Part shown: piece by piece, positions 44,678 through 53,857 of the stretch
Layout of the letters: every line of letters starts with the position of its first letter
How positions within the stretch are numbered: the stretch's first letter is position 1
Origin: Triplophysa rosa
Lineage: Eukaryota; Chordata; Actinopteri; Cypriniformes; Nemacheilidae
Reading direction: 5' to 3'
Length of the DNA: 64,000 nucleotides
Assembly (NCBI RefSeq): GCF_024868665.1
Contig: NC_079893.1
Coordinates: forward strand, 15,245,424 to 15,309,423
Made by a program: the position numbers and the translations under genes
The notes under the pieces: model-generated
Database searches by the model: none
What the model was told of the DNA's origin: nothing
The model's input: the letters and a program-made list of their open reading frames with translations, nothing else

Positions 44678-46096
44678 GGACATGTGCCTAAAGCATATAA
44701 GGTGGCTGTTATAAGGCCCCTTGTCAAAAAACCCCAACTCGACCCTAGAGAACTAAGGAACTACAGGCCTATATCGAATCTACCTTTCATATCTAAAATT
44801 CTGGAAAAAGTAGTTTCAACTCAATTATGCTCCTTCCTCCAAAGGAATGACATCAATGAAGAATTCCAGTCTGGATTTAGAGCATGTCACAGTACAGAGA
44901 CTGCTTTGATCAGAGTTACAAATGATCTGCTATTGGCGTCTGACCGAGGTTGTATCTCGTTATTGGTGCTGCTAGACCTTAGTGCTGCATTCGATACCAT
45001 TGACCACAGCACACTCCTACATAGACTCGAAAATTATGTCGGCATTAAGGGAATAGCTTTGAAATGGTTTAAATCTTATTTATCCGACCGTTTTCAATTT
45101 GTAGCAATAAACAATGAGGTGTCACGCAAATCGCAAGTCCAGTACGGTGTACCACAGGGCTCAGTCTTAGGGCCTCTGCTCTTCGCATTATACATGCTAC
45201 CTCTAGGAGATATAATAAAGCGACACGGAGTTAGCTTTCACTGTTATGCTGATGATACTCAACTTTATATTTCCTCGAAGCCTCATGAAACACAGCAGTT
45301 CCATCGAATAATGGAATGCATAGTCGATATAAAAAACTGGATGAGTAACAACTTTTTATTACTGAACTCGGACAAAACGGAAGTGTTACTTATTGGACCG
45401 AAAACTGCTATAAGTAACAACCAAGAATACTGTTTAACTATTGACGGATGTTCCATAAAACCCTCGTCGTCAGCAAAGAATCTTGGCGTTCTATTCGATA
45501 GTAATCTGTCATTTGAGAGCCACGTCGCCAACACCTGTAAAATTGCGTTTTTCCATTTTAAGAATATATCTAAACTACGTCATATGCTGTCAATCTCAGA
45601 TGCAGAGAAGTTAATTCATGCATTCATGACATCAAGACTAGATTACTGTAATGCACTGTTAGGTGGTTGCCCTGCAGGCTTATTACAAAAACTCCAATTG
45701 GTCCAAAACGCGGCAGCTCGAGTTCTTACACGTACAAAAAAGTATGAACATATTAGCCCGGTTCTGTCAACCTTGCACTGGTTACCTATAAAGCATCGCG
45801 TTAACTTTAAAATCTTGCTTATTACCTATAAAGCCTTACATGGTTTAGCTCCTCAGTACTTGAATGAACTCCTTTTGTATTACAGTCCTTCACGTGCATT
45901 ACGCTCTCAGGCGTCCTGTCAGTTGGTAATACCTAGAATTTCAAAATCAAGTGCAGGTGGTAGATCCTTTTCCTATCTAGCGCCTAAACTTTGGAATAGT
46001 CTTCCCTGCACTGTCCGGGAGGCAGACACACTCTGTCAGTTTAAATCTAGACTAAAGACGCATCTTTTTAATCTTGCATACACTACTCTTCCATAA
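44678..46096 (+). CDS. L2-like reverse transcriptase, truncated but open
   Basis: About 470 residues without a stop, from HVPKAYKVAVIRPLVKKP through NYRPISNLPFISKILEKVV, LDLSAAFDTIDHSTLLHRL, YGVPQGSVLGPLLFALYM and CYADDTQLY (YADD at 45245-45256) to the C-terminal APKLWNSLPCTVREADT. No native start codon: the frame begins within the RT domain because the copy is 5'-truncated, and the endonuclease is missing. It is the best preserved representative of the family here and shows the frame that copy 1 lost by one base. Confidence 0.85.
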   Translation, partial: GHVPKAYKVAVIRPLVKKPQLDPRELRNYRPISNLPFISKILEKVVSTQLCSFLQRNDINEEFQSGFRACHSTETALIRVTNDLLLASDRGCISLLVLLDLSAAFDTIDHSTLLHRLENYVGIKGIALKWFKSYLSDRFQFVAINNEVSRKSQVQYGVPQGSVLGPLLFALYMLPLGDIIKRHGVSFHCYADDTQLYISSKPHETQQFHRIMECIVDIKNWMSNNFLLLNSDKTEVLLIGPKTAISNNQEYCLTIDGCSIKPSSSAKNLGVLFDSNLSFESHVANTCKIAFFHFKNISKLRHMLSISDAEKLIHAFMTSRLDYCNALLGGCPAGLLQKLQLVQNAAARVLTRTKKYEHISPVLSTLHWLPIKHRVNFKILLITYKALHGLAPQYLNELLLYYSPSRALRSQASCQLVIPRISKSSAGGRSFSYLAPKLWNSLPCTVREADTLCQFKSRLKTHLFNLAYTTLP

Positions 46097-46992
46097 TATA
46101 AATCTTCAGAGGGTTTAGGCTGCATTAGTTAGATCAACCGGAACCAAAAACACAACTGATGTACTTGTTGCATCAAAGAGTACAGAACAGTACTCTACTC
46201 TCAGCCAGTCTTGTCTCATTGTTCCAAGGTTACCACAGCGAGCAGGATGCAGTTCATGGCCTGACCTGATGGTAGAGCGGAGAATGGGAAGTGGGGACCT
46301 GACAAGAGCTGAGATGATAGAGCTGGATAAAGAAGGACGCGGTCTCTTGACATGTCTTCACCACAAAACTTCAAATGCTATTAGATTATTAATGATAATC
46401 TTAAACTATAATTTATTTTATTATTAAGTTTATTTATTTTATTTAGCCTTGTTGTGCAAGTTCTCTGGAGCTTGTGCAGAGGCAGCAGCTTTTGCCAGAG
46501 GGGAACTGGAATCCCCTGGTTGGGCCTGGGTTCTCCTGAGGTTTTTTTTCTCGATTAGAGTTTTGGGTTCCTCGCCACCTTTTGCATACTGTTTTTGCAC
46601 TATCTGCCTGACCGGGGGGGCTGCTTTAGAATCTTCAAGTTTTACTTAATTAATATTGCATATAGGAATTTATTATCTGCTATATTTGACCTGTGCTTCT
46701 CTCTCCTTTATCCTAAATGTGTGCTCTCACTGAGCGTGTGTGTGTGTGCGTACTTGTCTGTGTACGTACGTGTGTGTGTGTGTGTGTGTGTCTCTGTGTC
46801 TGTGTGTGTTGGTGCGTGTTGTGTGTGTGGAGTGTTTTGTGTGTGGGTGTGTCTGTCTTCTGTGTTTTCAACCTGTTCTTGTTTTTGCAGGTACAACTTT
46901 GATTGTTTTGCTTGTAGTCAATGTGTCTCATGTACAGCTGCTTTGTAACAATGAAAATTGTAAAAGCGCTATATAAATAAATAAAGTTGAGT
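44678..46992 (+). mobile_element. L2-like LINE, copy 3, 5'-truncated
   Basis: Starts at GGACATGTGCCTAAAGC, which corresponds to about 568 in copy 1, and runs to GCGCTATATAAATAAATAAA then GTTGAG. RT coding is open to 46096. The 3' block and a TG repeat of different length follow. Flanking TTAAATA words on both sides could be a short duplication but are not exactly adjacent. It is nearly identical to copies 1 and 2. Confidence 0.9.
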
Positions 46993-47998
46993 TAAATAGG
47001 CAAGTTTAATTCAGGCTTTGTTTGTATTCGTACATCCGAATCATGACTTGATGCAATTCAAACCTAGCATATTTGATATCTAAATGTTTGTCTTTACAAT
47101 TCCTGTTTATATATATTGTGTGACCATAGAACACTTTCTTTTCATTATGTTATAATTTGGAATGGTATTTTGTAAAGTTGCCAGGAGGTCATAAAGATGC
47201 AAATTAGCTGTTGAGTGGACAAAGAACCTCTTCCCTGCTCAACTCTGATTGGTCGATTCAAACTCAGGTGGGCATGCCCTCTCATGAATTTAAATATCGA
47301 GCCTGCACTGAAAACGCAGCTTGGCCTTTTTGCTCTATACCTGCCCTCATCAGAAACTGGTTCCTGGCATCTCTTTGGAGACTGCCCTTTTCCCCACTGG
47401 GGAAAAGAAGGAACAATGGACTTCTGCTGCCTCGCACACCTTGATGAGCCACGCGGCTGTTCACGAGGCCCGGAACTTTTCAGCAGGACCGCATTTTGAA
47501 ATCATTTGAACATTTCCATCTCTCCAAGCGCATATGGATATACAACCAGCACAAACTCGCAAGTATCCGTTTCTATACATAGAATAGCTGCGTTAAGTTT
47601 GTACCTCTTTGTTAAAGATGATCTTTATTGGTGTTCAGAAATGCTTTAGCTGTGATGCTCTCTCTCTCTCTCTCTCACTCACTCTCCCTAGCGCATTTGT
47701 GTTTCATGTATTTGTTTGTGTTTATGCAATCATCATTATGTTTACCATGTAGAGTAGAGTTTAATAAACAACCATATATTCATTTGTGATGGGTTTTCTG
47801 TGCTCACGCTCACATACTTGGTCCCTTTAACTGTGTTTGATTTACGCTACCTTTGCTCTAAATCCTGTTTGGTAAAGTCACGTTACTTATGGCCATGAGA
47901 TAATGTAAAGTTTATAATATAATTGATGCATTCGCTGGACGAATGCATACAAATATTGTTATACTTTATATTACTAATCAGAGACTGTAAAATATGTA
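46993..47998. other. No gene recognised; TC microsatellite
   Basis: Contains short open frames at 47211-47509 without domains and a CT run at about 47658-47690. The sequence 47190-47890 has a poly(A)-like signal (TTAATAAAC at about 47760) and could be a degraded LTR, but no ends or duplication were found. Confidence 0.4.
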
Positions 47999-48393
47999 TG
48001 TGGCAAGGGGGGTGTGATTTAGCAAGGTCTGCAGCGGGAGAGAAGGCTGAGAGAAGAGTGGTGAGTAAATGGGGTGCGAAGTGCAAATGATGATCAGCTG
48101 TCCTCTATTCCAGTGATTGGTGTGGGGATGCATATAAACAGCTCGGAGACAGGAGCCGGGGGTGTGAGAGCCAGCAGAGTCTACTGCGGAGACAGAGCGA
48201 GAGAGAGAAAGCCTGAGAGAGGAGTGCTTCACGAGAGGATCGTCAGCTCCAGTGGAATACGGAGGCTGGAAACAGAGACGCGCAGCGTCAGCATTGAACT
48301 GTGATATATTTTTGTTAATAAACCATACTTCTCCTCTGCAGTAGTCAACCTGTCCCCGATCTCTTCCTTCTCACCTACACGAACCTTGCTACA
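47999..48393 (+). mobile_element. 5' LTR of element C
   Basis: 395 bp. TATAAA at 48133-48138 and AATAAA at 48317-48322 fit promoter and poly(A) positions. The 10-bp ends are inverted with one mismatch. Confidence 0.95.
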
Positions 48394-48394
48394 G

Positions 48395-48412
48395 TGGTGC
48401 CGAAACCCGGGA
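48395..48412 (+). promoter_or_regulatory. tRNA primer-binding site of element C
   Basis: TGGTGCCGAAACCCGGGA begins one base after the LTR. Its complement ends in CCA, as a tRNA 3' end does. The isoacceptor is not assigned. Confidence 0.85.
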
Positions 48413-48437
48413 GAAGGAAGTAGGAAGCCGTGGCCAG

Positions 48438-49625
48438 ATGCAAGCTCCGCCGGCAACCCCGTTTGCGGACGTCATCTCGTCCCTCGCGGTCCTCCACCGC
48501 GAGCAACACCAGGCGCTTCTGCAGCTGAGGGCAGACCAGGAGGCCCGCTTCCAGGCTATCCTCCAGGCCCAGAAAGAGGACCGCGAGGCGTTCCGGAGCT
48601 GGGTGGACCGGGAGGTTCAGGCTGGGGGCCGTACGGAAGTGGCATCGGGTTCCCACCTGTGGCTGACAAAGATGGGACCCCAGGATGAGCCGGAGGCGTT
48701 CCTCGGCCTTTTTGAGAAAGCTGCTGAGTCCAGCGGTTGGCCGAGGGACAGGTGGGCAATCCGGCTCCTCCCCCTCTTGTCCGGAGAGTCACAGGTGGCG
48801 GCGCAACAGCTGGCCCCAGAGAGCCTCCTGGTTTACGATGAGCTGAGGAGGGCCATTCTACAGCGGGTCGGCCGGAGCCCAGAGGAGCATCGCCAGCGTT
48901 TCCGGACGCTGGGCTTGGCAGAAACCGGTCGACCCTTCGCCCTCGCTCAGCAGCTCCGGGACTCGTGCCGCAGATGGCTGAGGGTCGAGGAAGGCGACGT
49001 GGAGAAGATCGTCGACCGGGTGGTGCTGGAGCAGTTTGCCACCCGTCTTCCCCGGCAGACAGCTGCGTGGGTCCAGTGCCACCGGCCGTCGTCGCTGGAC
49101 TCGGCCATCCAGCTGGCGGAGGACCATTTGGTCACGTGCCCCGGGGTCGGGGAGGCAATTCCATCGGCCTCGCTCTCACACACCCCCACACCTCCTCCAA
49201 GTCGACCAGTGCCGGCTCCTCGAGCCCGGCCACCGGGTCCACCGCGGTTCCCGCCTCGGGGGCGAGGCGGGACTGTTCCTCGGCCCGATGATGGGTCCAG
49301 CGGGATGCAGGGACGCACCGGCGGATCGGCGCTGGAGGAACACCACCCCATGTCTCCGTCCTCCCCACACCAAGCACCGCCCCCATTTTCTGCCGCCCGG
49401 GCGGCGGGTAGGTCTGGGCCGGCCTGTTGGCGCTGCGGGGATCCGGACCATTTTCTCGACCGATGTCCCATGATGGATGTGGGGTTAATGGTTCGGGTCC
49501 CGGACGCGCCTCAGGCTGCCCCCGGTCAGGCTGGCGAGTACCAGATACCAGTGAGTATTGGGGGGGTACCTATCGGGCTCTGGTGGATTCCGGTTGCAAC
49601 CAGACCTCGATCCACCAAAGCCTGA
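48438..49625 (+). CDS. Element C Gag
   Basis: An ATG at 48438, 45 nt after the LTR, opens a 395-residue frame. The N-terminal part is helical (LHREQHQALLQLRADQEARF). The middle part (FLGLFEKAAESSGWPRDRWA, then GRSPEEHRQRFRTLGL) resembles the SCAN-like capsid domain of vertebrate Ty3/gypsy Gag. A Pro-rich linker and a zinc knuckle CWRCGDPDHFLDRC (C330 onward, C-x2-C-x4-H-x4-C) follow. After about 49560 the frame runs into protease sequence in the wrong frame, so the last 20 or so residues are not meaningful. It binds RNA and forms particles by family knowledge. Confidence 0.9.
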   Translation: MQAPPATPFADVISSLAVLHREQHQALLQLRADQEARFQAILQAQKEDREAFRSWVDREVQAGGRTEVASGSHLWLTKMGPQDEPEAFLGLFEKAAESSGWPRDRWAIRLLPLLSGESQVAAQQLAPESLLVYDELRRAILQRVGRSPEEHRQRFRTLGLAETGRPFALAQQLRDSCRRWLRVEEGDVEKIVDRVVLEQFATRLPRQTAAWVQCHRPSSLDSAIQLAEDHLVTCPGVGEAIPSASLSHTPTPPPSRPVPAPRARPPGPPRFPPRGRGGTVPRPDDGSSGMQGRTGGSALEEHHPMSPSSPHQAPPPFSAARAAGRSGPACWRCGDPDHFLDRCPMMDVGLMVRVPDAPQAAPGQAGEYQIPVSIGGVPIGLWWIPVATRPRSTKA

Positions 49626-52600
49626 TTCGATCCGTGGCATGGGATAAAGGCCGCGCGGTTAAGGTACGGTGTGTGCACGGGGATGTGGTTCAATATCCCC
49701 TCATGTCGCTGCCAATAAAATTTAAAGGGAAAAAGCATAGAGTTGAGGTGGCCGTTAATCCGCACCTCCGACATCCGTTAATTCTAGGGACGAATTGGCC
49801 TGCTTTTCCAGAATTATTAAGGGTTTTATGCACGGATGTTGCTTGGGGAAAGGGAAACCGGGGAAGGCGAGGGCTCGTGCAGGCGGGCAGTGCAGAACCC
49901 GGCTCGCAGGGGTCTGACTCCGGGGGAGGAGAAAGCGGGATCGAGAGGCTGATCCTCTCGGACCGCGATGACTTTCCCCTGGAGCAGGCCCAGGACGAGA
50001 CCTTAAAACGGGCTTTTGAGCATGTCTCGTCCATTGACGGGCAGCCGGTGCAGCCTGCCCGACCTCTCGCCTACCCCTATTTTGCACTTCGGAACAATCG
50101 GTTATATCGAGTGGCCCAAGACGCTCAGACCAAAGAGGATATAACCCAATTATTAGTTCCAAAGAGCCGCCGGGAAATGCTTTTTCAGGCGGCTCATTGT
50201 AATCCAATGGCAGGACATCTGGGGCAAACTAACACATTAAATCGTCTCATGGCCCGGTTTTTTTGGCCGGGCATTCACGACAATGTGCGCAGGTGGTGCG
50301 CGTCTTGCCGTGAATGTCAGTTGGTGAATCCACCGGCCACACCAAAAGCGCCATTGCGCCCTCTTCCGTTGATGCAGGTCCCCTTCGAACGAATTGGGAT
50401 GGACCTCATCGGGCCATTAGAACGATCAGCACGGGGACATCGGTTTGCTTTAGTCATAGTGGACTATGCAACCCGATATCCCGAGGCAGTAGCCTTGCGC
50501 AACATTTCGGCAAAGTGTGTTGCGGAGGCTCTGTTTCGTATCATCTCCCGGGTGGGGATCCCCCGCGAGGTCCTCACGGATCAAGGCACGGCGTTCATGT
50601 CACGCACACTGCGCGAGCTATACGAGTTATTGGGCATTAAATCGATCCGGACCAGCGTCTTTCACCCACAAACAGACGGCCTGGTGGAGCGGTTTAATCG
50701 CACATTAAAGACCATGATTCGTAAGTTCGTACACGAGGACGCCAAAAATTGGGATAAGTGGTTGGAACCCCTATTGTTCGCGGTACGGGAGGTCCCGCAA
50801 GCCTCCACAGGGTTTTCCCCGTTTGAGCTTCTTTACGGGCGGCAACCTCGAGGGGTGCTGGACGTATTGAAGGAAACCTGGGAGGACGGGCCGTCCACGA
50901 GCAAAAATGAAATTCAGTATGTCATGGACCTGAGAACAAAACTCCATACACTGGGGCGGCTATCTATGGAGAATTTGTTACAGGCCCAGGACAAGCAGAG
51001 CCGCGGGTATAATAGGGGAACCAACTTGCGAAAATTCACTCCGGGAGAGAAGGTACTTGTATTACTCCCTACTTCCAGTTCAAAATTACTTGCAAAGTGG
51101 CAAGGACCCTTTGAGGTTACACGGCAGGTAGGGGATCTCGATTATGAGGTCGTACGAACAGACAGGCGGGGAGCACGGCAAATTTACCACCTCAACCTCC
51201 TTAAAAAATGGAGTGAGGAGGAGTCCGTGATGTTGGCGACGGTGGTAACGGGAGAGGATGATCTCGGGCCGGAGGCGAATGTTAAACATCAATCCCTCGC
51301 CCTGGCCCCGGGGGGAGATCACCTCTCACCCTCGCAGCTCACGGATGTGGCCCGCCTGCAGGCGGAATTTGCGGATGTGTTCTCCCCCCTGCCTGGTCGC
51401 ACGAACCTTATTCAGCACCACATTGAGACCGAGCCGGGGATAGTGGTACGAAGTAGACCCTACCGGTTACCTGAACACAAGAAAAAGGTGGTTCAGGGGG
51501 AATTAGACGCGATGTTGAAGTTGGGGGTAATAGAAGAGTCTAACAGTGACTGGGCGAGCCCGATAGTTTTAGTCCCTAAAACGGACGGCTCGATACGGTT
51601 CTGTGTAGACTATCGCAAGGTGAATGCCGTGTCGAAATTTGACGCGTATCCCATGCCAAGGATTGACGAGTTGTTAGATCGGCTAGGCACCGCTCGTTTT
51701 TTTTCGACACTGGATTTGACGAAGGGATACTGGCAGATCCCCCTTTCCCCAGTGTCTAAAGAGAAGACAGCCTTTACCACGCCGTTCGGATTGCACCAAT
51801 TTGTCACCCTTCCGTTCGGCTTGTTCGGAGCTCCGGCCACCTTCCAGCGCCTCATGGACCGCATCCTCCGGCCACATGCAACATATGCGGCTGCCTATCT
51901 GGATGATATTATCATCTACAGCAATGATTGGCAGCGGCATATGGAGCACCTGAGGGCGGTCCTGGGGACGCTGAGGGAGACCGGGCTCACGGCCAACCCG
52001 AAGAAGTGTGCGGTTGGGCGGGTGGAGGTCAGGTATCTGGGCTTCCACTTGGGTCATGGGCAGGTGCGTCCCCAAATTAACAAGACGGCAGCGGTTGCGA
52101 CCTGCCCGAGGCCTAAGACCAAAAAGGAGGTGAGACAGTTTCTGGGGCTGGCGGGATATTACAGGAGGTTTGTGCCCAATTATTCGGAGCTTGCCAGCCC
52201 GCTGACTGATCTCACTAAAAAGGAGGCACCAGATCCGGTCCAGTGGACGGAGCGGTGCCAGCAGGCTTTTACCCAAGTTAAGGCTGCCCTGTGCGGCGGG
52301 CCGCTCTTACACTCGCCTAATTTTTCTCTTCCTTTTTTTCTGCAGACCGACGCGTCGGACAGAGGGCTGGGAGCTGTCCTGTCCCAGGAGATGGGGGGAG
52401 AGGAGCGGCCGGTGCTGTATATTAGCCGCAAGCTCTCAAAGAGGGAGGCTAAGTACAGCACCATCGAGAAAGAGTGTCTGGCGATCCGGTGGGCCGTTCT
52501 CACCCTCCGGTATTATCTCCTGGGGCGGGAATTCACCCTCTGGTCGGATCACGCGCCCCTCCAATGGCTCCACCGCATGAAAGATACCAACACGCGGATC

Positions 52601-52846
52601 ACCCGTTGGTATCTGGCTTTACAGCCATTTAAATTTAAGGTGATCCACAGGCCGGGGGCACAGATGGCTGTGGCCGACTTCCTCTCCAGGCGAAGGGGGA
52701 GGGGGGAGGCTGCAGGCCGGAGGGCTCCCCGGCCTGAGTCGGGCGGTGGGGGTATGTGGCAAGGGGGGTGTGATTTAGCAAGGTCTGCAGCGGGAGAGAA
52801 GGCTGAGAGAAGAGTGGTGAGTAAATGGGGTGCGAAGTGCAAATGA
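49427..52846 (+). CDS. Element C Pol: PR-IN-RT-RNase H
   Basis: Open for 1139 codons; meaningful from about residue 45. Protease: LVDSGCNQTSI (Asp54). Integrase: zinc module HCNPMAGHLGQ..CASCRECQ, then catalytic Asp326 (IGMDLIGPL), Asp385 (LTDQGTAF) and Glu421 (LVERFNRTL), a D,D(35)E layout; a GPF-type C-terminus (KWQGPFEVTRQV) follows. RT: VPKTDGSIRFCVDYRKVN, FSTLDLTKGYWQIPL and YLDD at 824-827 (nt 51896). RNase H: Asp975, Glu1016, Asp1041. All catalytic residues are present. The frame is -1 relative to gag; the switch lies at the G7 run 49560-49566. The last 30 codons lie in the 3' LTR. The first ~40 residues overlap gag and are probably not made. Confidence 0.93.
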   Translation: MALRGSGPFSRPMSHDGCGVNGSGPGRASGCPRSGWRVPDTSEYWGGTYRALVDSGCNQTSIHQSLIRSVAWDKGRAVKVRCVHGDVVQYPLMSLPIKFKGKKHRVEVAVNPHLRHPLILGTNWPAFPELLRVLCTDVAWGKGNRGRRGLVQAGSAEPGSQGSDSGGGESGIERLILSDRDDFPLEQAQDETLKRAFEHVSSIDGQPVQPARPLAYPYFALRNNRLYRVAQDAQTKEDITQLLVPKSRREMLFQAAHCNPMAGHLGQTNTLNRLMARFFWPGIHDNVRRWCASCRECQLVNPPATPKAPLRPLPLMQVPFERIGMDLIGPLERSARGHRFALVIVDYATRYPEAVALRNISAKCVAEALFRIISRVGIPREVLTDQGTAFMSRTLRELYELLGIKSIRTSVFHPQTDGLVERFNRTLKTMIRKFVHEDAKNWDKWLEPLLFAVREVPQASTGFSPFELLYGRQPRGVLDVLKETWEDGPSTSKNEIQYVMDLRTKLHTLGRLSMENLLQAQDKQSRGYNRGTNLRKFTPGEKVLVLLPTSSSKLLAKWQGPFEVTRQVGDLDYEVVRTDRRGARQIYHLNLLKKWSEEESVMLATVVTGEDDLGPEANVKHQSLALAPGGDHLSPSQLTDVARLQAEFADVFSPLPGRTNLIQHHIETEPGIVVRSRPYRLPEHKKKVVQGELDAMLKLGVIEESNSDWASPIVLVPKTDGSIRFCVDYRKVNAVSKFDAYPMPRIDELLDRLGTARFFSTLDLTKGYWQIPLSPVSKEKTAFTTPFGLHQFVTLPFGLFGAPATFQRLMDRILRPHATYAAAYLDDIIIYSNDWQRHMEHLRAVLGTLRETGLTANPKKCAVGRVEVRYLGFHLGHGQVRPQINKTAAVATCPRPKTKKEVRQFLGLAGYYRRFVPNYSELASPLTDLTKKEAPDPVQWTERCQQAFTQVKAALCGGPLLHSPNFSLPFFLQTDASDRGLGAVLSQEMGGEERPVLYISRKLSKREAKYSTIEKECLAIRWAVLTLRYYLLGREFTLWSDHAPLQWLHRMKDTNTRITRWYLALQPFKFKVIHRPGAQMAVADFLSRRRGRGEAAGRRAPRPESGGGGMWQGGCDLARSAAGEKAERRVVSKWGAKCK
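52741..52754 (+). promoter_or_regulatory. Polypurine tract of element C
   Basis: GGGCGGTGGGGGTA directly precedes the 3' LTR. Confidence 0.8.
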
Positions 52847-53150
52847 TGATCAGCTGTCCTCTATTCCAGTGATTGGTGTGGGGATGCATATAAACAGCTC
52901 GGAGACAGGAGCCGGGGGTGTGAGAGCCAGCAGAGTCTACTGCGGAGACAGAGCGAGAGAGAGAAAGCCTGAGAGAGGAGTGCTTCACCAGAGGATCGTC
53001 AGCTCCAGTGGAATACGGAGGCTGGGAACAGAGACGCGCAGCGTCAGCATTGAACTGTGATATATTTTTGTTTAATAAACCGTACTTCTCCTCTGCAGTA
53101 GTCAACCTGTCCCCGATCTCTTCCTTCTCACCTACACGAACCTTGCTACA
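52755..53150 (+). mobile_element. 3' LTR of element C
   Basis: 396 bp, differing from the 5' copy near 52989, 53026, 53071 (one extra T) and 53082 only, as far as can be read by eye. Confidence 0.95.
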
Positions 53151-53155
53151 ATGTA

Positions 53156-53857
53156 TATTTAATAACGATTATTATACATATTTTCCTTTCAGCTAAACTA
53201 CTTCCTTGACTGAAATTGATGTTTTAAATAACTCATTTCATAGATGTGATCTTGATAGATCTGGTGGAGAACCATATTTGGTGAGCTTAGCTCATCATTA
53301 TTTTAACATGCAGCTAAAACCACTACACAGTACATGGTGTAAAAACACTTTCATTTTCTAATAATAGGCAGTTATTATTACCTCACTTCTTGACTGACTC
53401 TCAAATGATTCGTTCGGCAATTAATCCGTCTAATCCTCTCCTTTCTGTCAGCCTAATTTGATTTTAAGGGTCAGATGGTCTAGTCTGCTGTGATTGGTCT
53501 ACCACGTGCAGTGACGCATCTGACCCGGAACTTAAATTAGAACGACAGACGACTCGTTCGCGTTATTCAGAGTCGACTCTTTTTTTTCCCAAGCCACTCC
53601 TTTTTTCTTGTATTTAACATTTTAATTAACATTCTAATTCTTACCTATGGGTAGTCATAACTTTTAAGAGTGTTGTGATTTATACCACATCAAGAACTCC
53701 ATATGCAGTAGGTACTCAACCAGAATGAGCCTTCCGGCGTCGCCGTCTGACACATAAAACTGACACATGCGGCTGTCAGTTTTATTAGATAAGGTGAGTT
53801 ACACGAAATTAAAGACTATTTCAATGTCTAAATGCATACACCGGACAAGTATATATA
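53156..53857. other. Intron, no gene seen
   Basis: No recognised coding or repeat ends. It contains CTTTTTTTTCCC and moderately GC-rich sequence around 53450-53600 that could be an old repeat. Confidence 0.45.

Larger units (their letters stand above)
47999..53150 (+). mobile_element. Gmr1-like Ty3/gypsy retrotransposon C with ATGTA duplication
   Basis: A complete 5152-bp element: LTRs of 395 and 396 bp with TGTGGCAAGG..CCTTGCTACA ends, tRNA-type primer site, gag, one 1139-residue pol frame, a polypurine tract and perfect duplications ATGTA at 47994-47998 and 53151-53155. Pol order is PR-IN-RT-RNase H, with integrase before reverse transcriptase, the copia-like order that marks the Gmr1 group within Ty3/gypsy. 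The LTRs differ by about three substitutions and one indel, so it is very young. It lies in a pcca intron, opposite to the gene. Confidence 0.95.

Noticed and set aside
47211..47509. Three overlapping open frames as a small gene
   Set aside because: Different frames of the same stretch, no domain, no splice or promoter context.
48947..49471. Long minus-strand frames opposite gag of element C
   Set aside because: Shadows of a GC-rich coding region.
49755..50207. 150-residue minus-strand frame opposite pol
   Set aside because: Shadow of the pol frame; no domain.
35421..53150. env gene making elements B or C retrovirus-like
   Set aside because: Nothing lies between pol and the 3' LTR in either; both are env-less retrotransposons.
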